Source of the DNA: Glandiceps talaboti
Lineage: Eukaryota > Hemichordata > Enteropneusta > Spengelidae
Length of the DNA stretch: 64,000 bases
Direction of reading: 5' to 3'
NCBI RefSeq assembly: GCF_964340395.1
Contig: NC_135567.1
Span: 10,527,984 to 10,591,983 of the forward strand
Shown here: positions 61,596 through 64,000 of the stretch, piece by piece
Layout: every line of letters begins with the position of its first letter
Numbering within the stretch: position 1 is the first letter of the stretch
Program-made: the position numbers and the translations under genes
Notes under the pieces: model-generated
Databases searched by the model: none
What the model was told of the DNA's origin: nothing
What the model saw: the letters and a program-made list of their open reading frames with translations, nothing else

Positions 61596-63467
61596 GTTTT
61601 GGGGTGGGGGTATTCTTGTTGTATAATACAACGTACGTGCAGTCTTTTATTTACTGAAGCATAGCTAGCCACCACTTGCTATTGGCAAAACTCAAACCTT
61701 ACAATCAGGCTAAATACATTTTATAAACAACATTACATAATGTAACCCCCCCCCCCCGTAATATAGCACGAATGTGCCTGTTCGATAAACTATACGTCAT
61801 AATACTTCGTCAAGCTGATAGACCCTTCGGGTAATTGTGTTAACTGTTCAAAGTAACCATAGTAATATAGTTGAGCGCTTGACCGAAGTGGAATTCTACC
61901 TCCCCTCCCCTCCTCCATCACTTTAAGCATAACACTAGATACTAATTAGTTACTTAGTATTTTATAGCGAGTTTGTCAATTGAATAGAAATCAGCCATTA
62001 TTTTAATATAATAGGGAACTTGCAATCTAGACTGAGCATGCTCAGACGCAAAGGACTATGGGATTACATGTGGTTATCGTAATACCTAATCTGGAGCTAC
62101 CGATAAAATAAACCTCCCACAATGGTCACGGTAACTATGAATTGATCATTCGTGGTTGCAAACAATGTAACAGTGCTGTTTACAATACCAATTCATTAGT
62201 ATTTATTATCATATTTCCCATGATGCAACATTCAACATGGCGGGTTTGCAAGTTCCCTATTACTGATTATTTTTACAAACCCGTCCTTAATTTGAAAATG
62301 CATGAAGAACCCCCCCCCCCCCCCCGAGCAATGCTCTATGGGGACTGAGAACAAACTTTAGGTACTCTCATCCTGAACGCATTTTGTTTGGTAATCTTCT
62401 GAAGACAGGTCGGAAGTCATGTCATGATATTACATATATATACTGTACCTTGCAAGATGAAAGATGTCGTCAATAAACGATGTTCTATCAGCTGATGTGA
62501 AGACAGTATGATCATCTTGAAGTTGTTGTATGATGACATCCCAGCTGTTATCATCATAGTTAACACGATAAAACCCGGTAGATTTAACATTGCCTTTAAA
62601 CCAGGTTGTCTCGGCTGGCAAAGTGAATTCTCCTGATTTTCAAAAGAGAAACAGTGGTGACTTTTTGTGACTGTAACTGCTACTATGGAAATCAAGCTAT
62701 CGGCAACCTAAGACACAAACTAAAACTATTGTTGTTGATATACTACTATGGAAATCAAGCTATCGGCAACCTAAGACACAAACTAAAGCTATTGTTGTTG
62801 ATATACTACTATGGAAACCAGGCTATCGGTAAACTAGGCTATAGGCAAACTCAGATAGACAGAAACTAAATCTATTGTATGTTGATATGCTACAATGGAA
62901 ATCAAGCTATAGCCAAACTAAGCTAGACAAACTACAACTATTGTTGTTGATATACTACTATGGAAACCAGGCTATTGATAAACTAAGATAAACACAAACT
63001 AAAACTACTGTTGTTTATATACTACTATGGAAATCAAGCTATCGGCAAACTAAGATAAACACAAACTAAAGCTATTGTTGCAACCTGTTGATATAAGCTA
63101 TTAATGGACGTTGATGGCGCAATATGTAACTACTAAACATATAATAATCTTTATTGTTGACAATCCGCCATCTTGTTTCAAACACTAAGAATATATAGTC
63201 TTGGTTAGCCACACTGTTGTAGAAATCTAAATTTAATACCCTTACTACCATCATAGCCCCTACACACTGTAGAGTCTATGCTACCATCCAGATTTGGTTG
63301 CCATAACTACACATAACACTACACTTGCCTGTCTCAACATGCTCTTATTTGGTTTCTAAATAAGGTATTGTTTACATTACATACCGGATGTAGACATTAG
63401 TGTTAGCCGTATTGCAGTCTCTGTATCACCAGATGTTATATATGTAAATGGAATGTTCCACTTGTAA
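56610..63467 (-). CDS. Gene 2: M1 zinc aminopeptidase paralogue, C-terminal nine exons only
   Basis: Exons in gene order (high to low): 63467-63385, 62632-62449, 61407-61260, 60757-60684, 59710-59606, 58867-58700, 58113-57970, 57620-57545, 56756-56610. They match gene 1 exons 9-17 in order and phase, with sizes equal except exons 13 (105 vs 102), 16 (76 vs 82) and 17 (147 vs 144). The joined frame is open for 375 residues plus TAG. This covers only the beta-sandwich end and helical C-terminal domain; the zinc motif and anchor must lie beyond base 64000. It is convergent with gene 1 and probably arose by an inverted local duplication. Confidence 0.92.
57545..57620 (-). CDS. Gene 2 exon homologous to exon 16
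   Basis: Acceptor CTTGTTAG|A. Encodes (R)YAGRDMGSIITGVVSGFKTP ... and ends ACAAAG|GTATGT in phase 0. Confidence 0.9.
57970..58113 (-). CDS. Gene 2 exon homologous to exon 15
   Basis: Acceptor TTACGCCAG|GTTACTGG. Encodes (R)LLDWSIDPSKIRPQDTVDL ... TTLRE. Ends GAAAG|GTAACA in phase 2. No 21-bp array here, unlike gene 1. Confidence 0.9.
58700..58867 (-). CDS. Gene 2 exon homologous to exon 14
   Basis: Acceptor CTTCAACAG|CGTCAG. Encodes VSPDLKRIIYCSGIRNGNED ... YKDLLQ; ends CAAAG|GTATTA, a weaker donor than its counterpart. Confidence 0.9.
59196..59312 (+). repeat. (GTAT)n and (GTCT)n microsatellites in a gene 2 intron
   Basis: (GTAT) at 59196-59258 and (GTCT) at 59281-59312. Confidence 0.95.
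59606..59710 (-). CDS. Gene 2 exon homologous to exon 13
   Basis: Acceptor CATATTGTAG|A. Encodes LRRTLVLEMAVGFGQDTAVQ ... WMNEGI and part of Gly. Ends ATTGG|GTAAGA in phase 2. Confidence 0.88.
60180..60635. mobile_element. Family A palindromic MITE copy in a gene 2 intron
   Basis: Starts AGTGGCCATATGGATGAGAA and ends ...TATGGCCACT before TTAA at 60636-60639; the left flank is TGAA. Central 'gctattgtacatacaataac'. Longer than the 44057 copy because of an internal insertion in the left arm. Confidence 0.75.
60684..60757 (-). CDS. Gene 2 exon homologous to exon 12
   Basis: Acceptor TATGGACAG|CAATAT. Encodes QYILQLFDNIINKVGWEDTG..., ends GAAAG|GTAAGT in phase 2; 74 bp as in gene 1. Confidence 0.92.
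61055..61259 (-). repeat. Degenerate donor-anchored repeat after the gene 2 exon-11 homologue, about 28-bp unit
   Basis: On the gene strand the exon end TGTGCAGG|GTAAGTGTAAGA is echoed about seven more times, with the core starting (on +) at 61230, 61196, 61168, 61138, 61112, 61088 and 61059. Several keep GGGTAAGTG; others have decayed. Confidence 0.75.
61260..61407 (-). CDS. Gene 2 exon homologous to exon 11
   Basis: Acceptor AATCTCATAG|A. Encodes [20 protein letters not shown] ... GYEVCR. Ends TGCAGG|GTAAGT in phase 0; 148 bp as in gene 1. Confidence 0.92.
61492..61590 (+). repeat. (GTCT)n microsatellite in a gene 2 intron
   Basis: About 20 tetranucleotides; the Cys/Leu/Ser/Val frames are artefacts. 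Confidence 0.97.
62011..62260 (+). mobile_element. Family B MITE, copy 4
   Basis: Intact ends ATAGGGAACTTGCAA and TTGCAAGTTCCCTAT, flanked by TA-rich DNA. Lies in the intron between the exon 10 and exon 11 homologues. Confidence 0.85.
62449..62632 (-). CDS. Gene 2 exon homologous to exon 10
   Basis: Acceptor TTGAAAATCAG|GAGAATTC. Encodes [20 protein letters not shown] ... FHLA. From ETTW onward the encoded protein is identical to gene 1. Ends GCAAG|GTACAG in phase 2; 184 bp in both genes. Confidence 0.95.
62680..63085 (+). repeat. 63-bp minisatellite in a gene 2 intron, about 6-7 copies
   Basis: 'ctactatggaaatcaagcta' and 'aactattgttgttgatatac' recur. Not anchored on a splice site. Confidence 0.9.
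63385..63467 (-). CDS. Gene 2 exon homologous to exon 9 (first exon visible)
   Basis: Acceptor GTTTCCATAG|TTACAAGTGG. Encodes [20 protein letters not shown] ..., ends TCCG|GTATGT in phase 1. No 127-bp array follows here. The preceding exon was not found before base 64000; 63470-64000 holds a partial family A fragment (63630-63690) and otherwise nothing recognised. Confidence 0.92.
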
Positions 63468-64000
63468 CTATGGAAACAAACACATTTGAAATGATTATTA
63501 CAGCGAAATGATACCTCAGTGTGAGTTCATGGAAGTTTGGTATAGGCCTGGCTAGGACATTTCTGTTAACCGTGGTGTCATCGGCTTCCATTATACACCA
63601 TATTTGCCTAAAGTATTCATTGAATTGAATTGAGAATTGGGTATTTATTTTGGATTTTTAATTTATAAAAAAAAGTTTTTTCATAGACACAAATTCAATA
63701 GGAATCAACATACACAGGGAACATTGTACATCCTAGCACTAGGATGTGCACATCCTAGTGCTAGGAAGAAGAGCATAGCTATATACCAGCTGTGTGTCTC
63801 ACAGCCCCATTACACGATATATTTTTTCCACAGCCCTGGTACATGGTTGTGAAAAATATGCCTGTTGAATGGATATGGAATACCGCCTCTGTGCCACGAC
63901 TGTTTTGCACATCCCAGTACCATAGCTGTGTACTGCATACCTAGCACACAGTTGTGCACATACATGTAACAGCTATGGTGGAATAATACCCTGTAGCAAC

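Overview
The window is animal nuclear DNA. Coding sequence is split into short exons with GT..AG introns, there are no bacterial-style operons, and introns carry minisatellites, tRNA-derived and terminal-inverted-repeat elements and microsatellites. An invertebrate deuterostome is likely; amphioxus (Branchiostoma) is my best guess. The guess rests on gene style, base composition and above all on minisatellites that span exon/intron junctions, which I recall (unverified memory) being described at the amphioxus Adh locus under the name 'mirage'. Species cannot be proved from the sequence alone.

Two genes are supported, both M1-family zinc metallo-aminopeptidases most like glutamyl aminopeptidase / aminopeptidase N. 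Gene 1 is on the + strand, positions 1-48897, 17 exons, about 941 residues from the first in-frame ATG at 100. It has a cytoplasmic tail, one N-terminal membrane anchor, GAMEN, HEXXH-X18-E and the catalytic Tyr; the reading frame is already open at base 1, so the 5' end may lie outside. Gene 2 is on the - strand, 63467-56610, and shows only its last nine exons, homologous to gene 1 exons 9-17 with the same intron phases; its 5' part lies beyond base 64000. The genes are tail-to-tail paralogues separated by about 7.7 kb.

Layout: 1-686 exon 1; 687-25342 a 24.7-kb intron 1 packed with minisatellites (96, 59, 69, 68, 44 and 172 bp units), foldback and palindromic elements, a nested transposon pair and a SINE; 25343-38440 exons 2-11; 38595-40569 a hAT-like element with an 8-bp target duplication; 40868-48897 exons 12-17; 48898-56609 intergenic repeats plus a CpG-rich promoter-like patch; 56610-63467 gene 2; then repeats.

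The most unusual signal is that many introns begin or end with a tandem array whose repeat unit contains the splice site itself plus the adjacent exon edge. Gene 1 shows this at exon 3 donor (42 bp), exon 5 acceptor (45 bp, 12 copies), exon 7 donor (50 bp, 46 copies) and acceptor (about 42 bp, 3 decayed), exon 9 donor (127 bp, 9 copies), exon 15 acceptor (21 bp, about 16 copies) and exon 17 acceptor (about 106 bp, decayed); gene 2 shows it at the exon-11-like donor (about 28 bp). Three arrays are in-frame and stop-free near the exon, so alternative splice-site choice could add 14-, 15- or 7-residue units; the 45-bp array would insert inside the zinc-binding motif. The others bring an immediate stop. 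Separately, exon 10 of the two genes shares 116 identical consecutive bases while neighbouring exons are strongly diverged, pointing to gene conversion.
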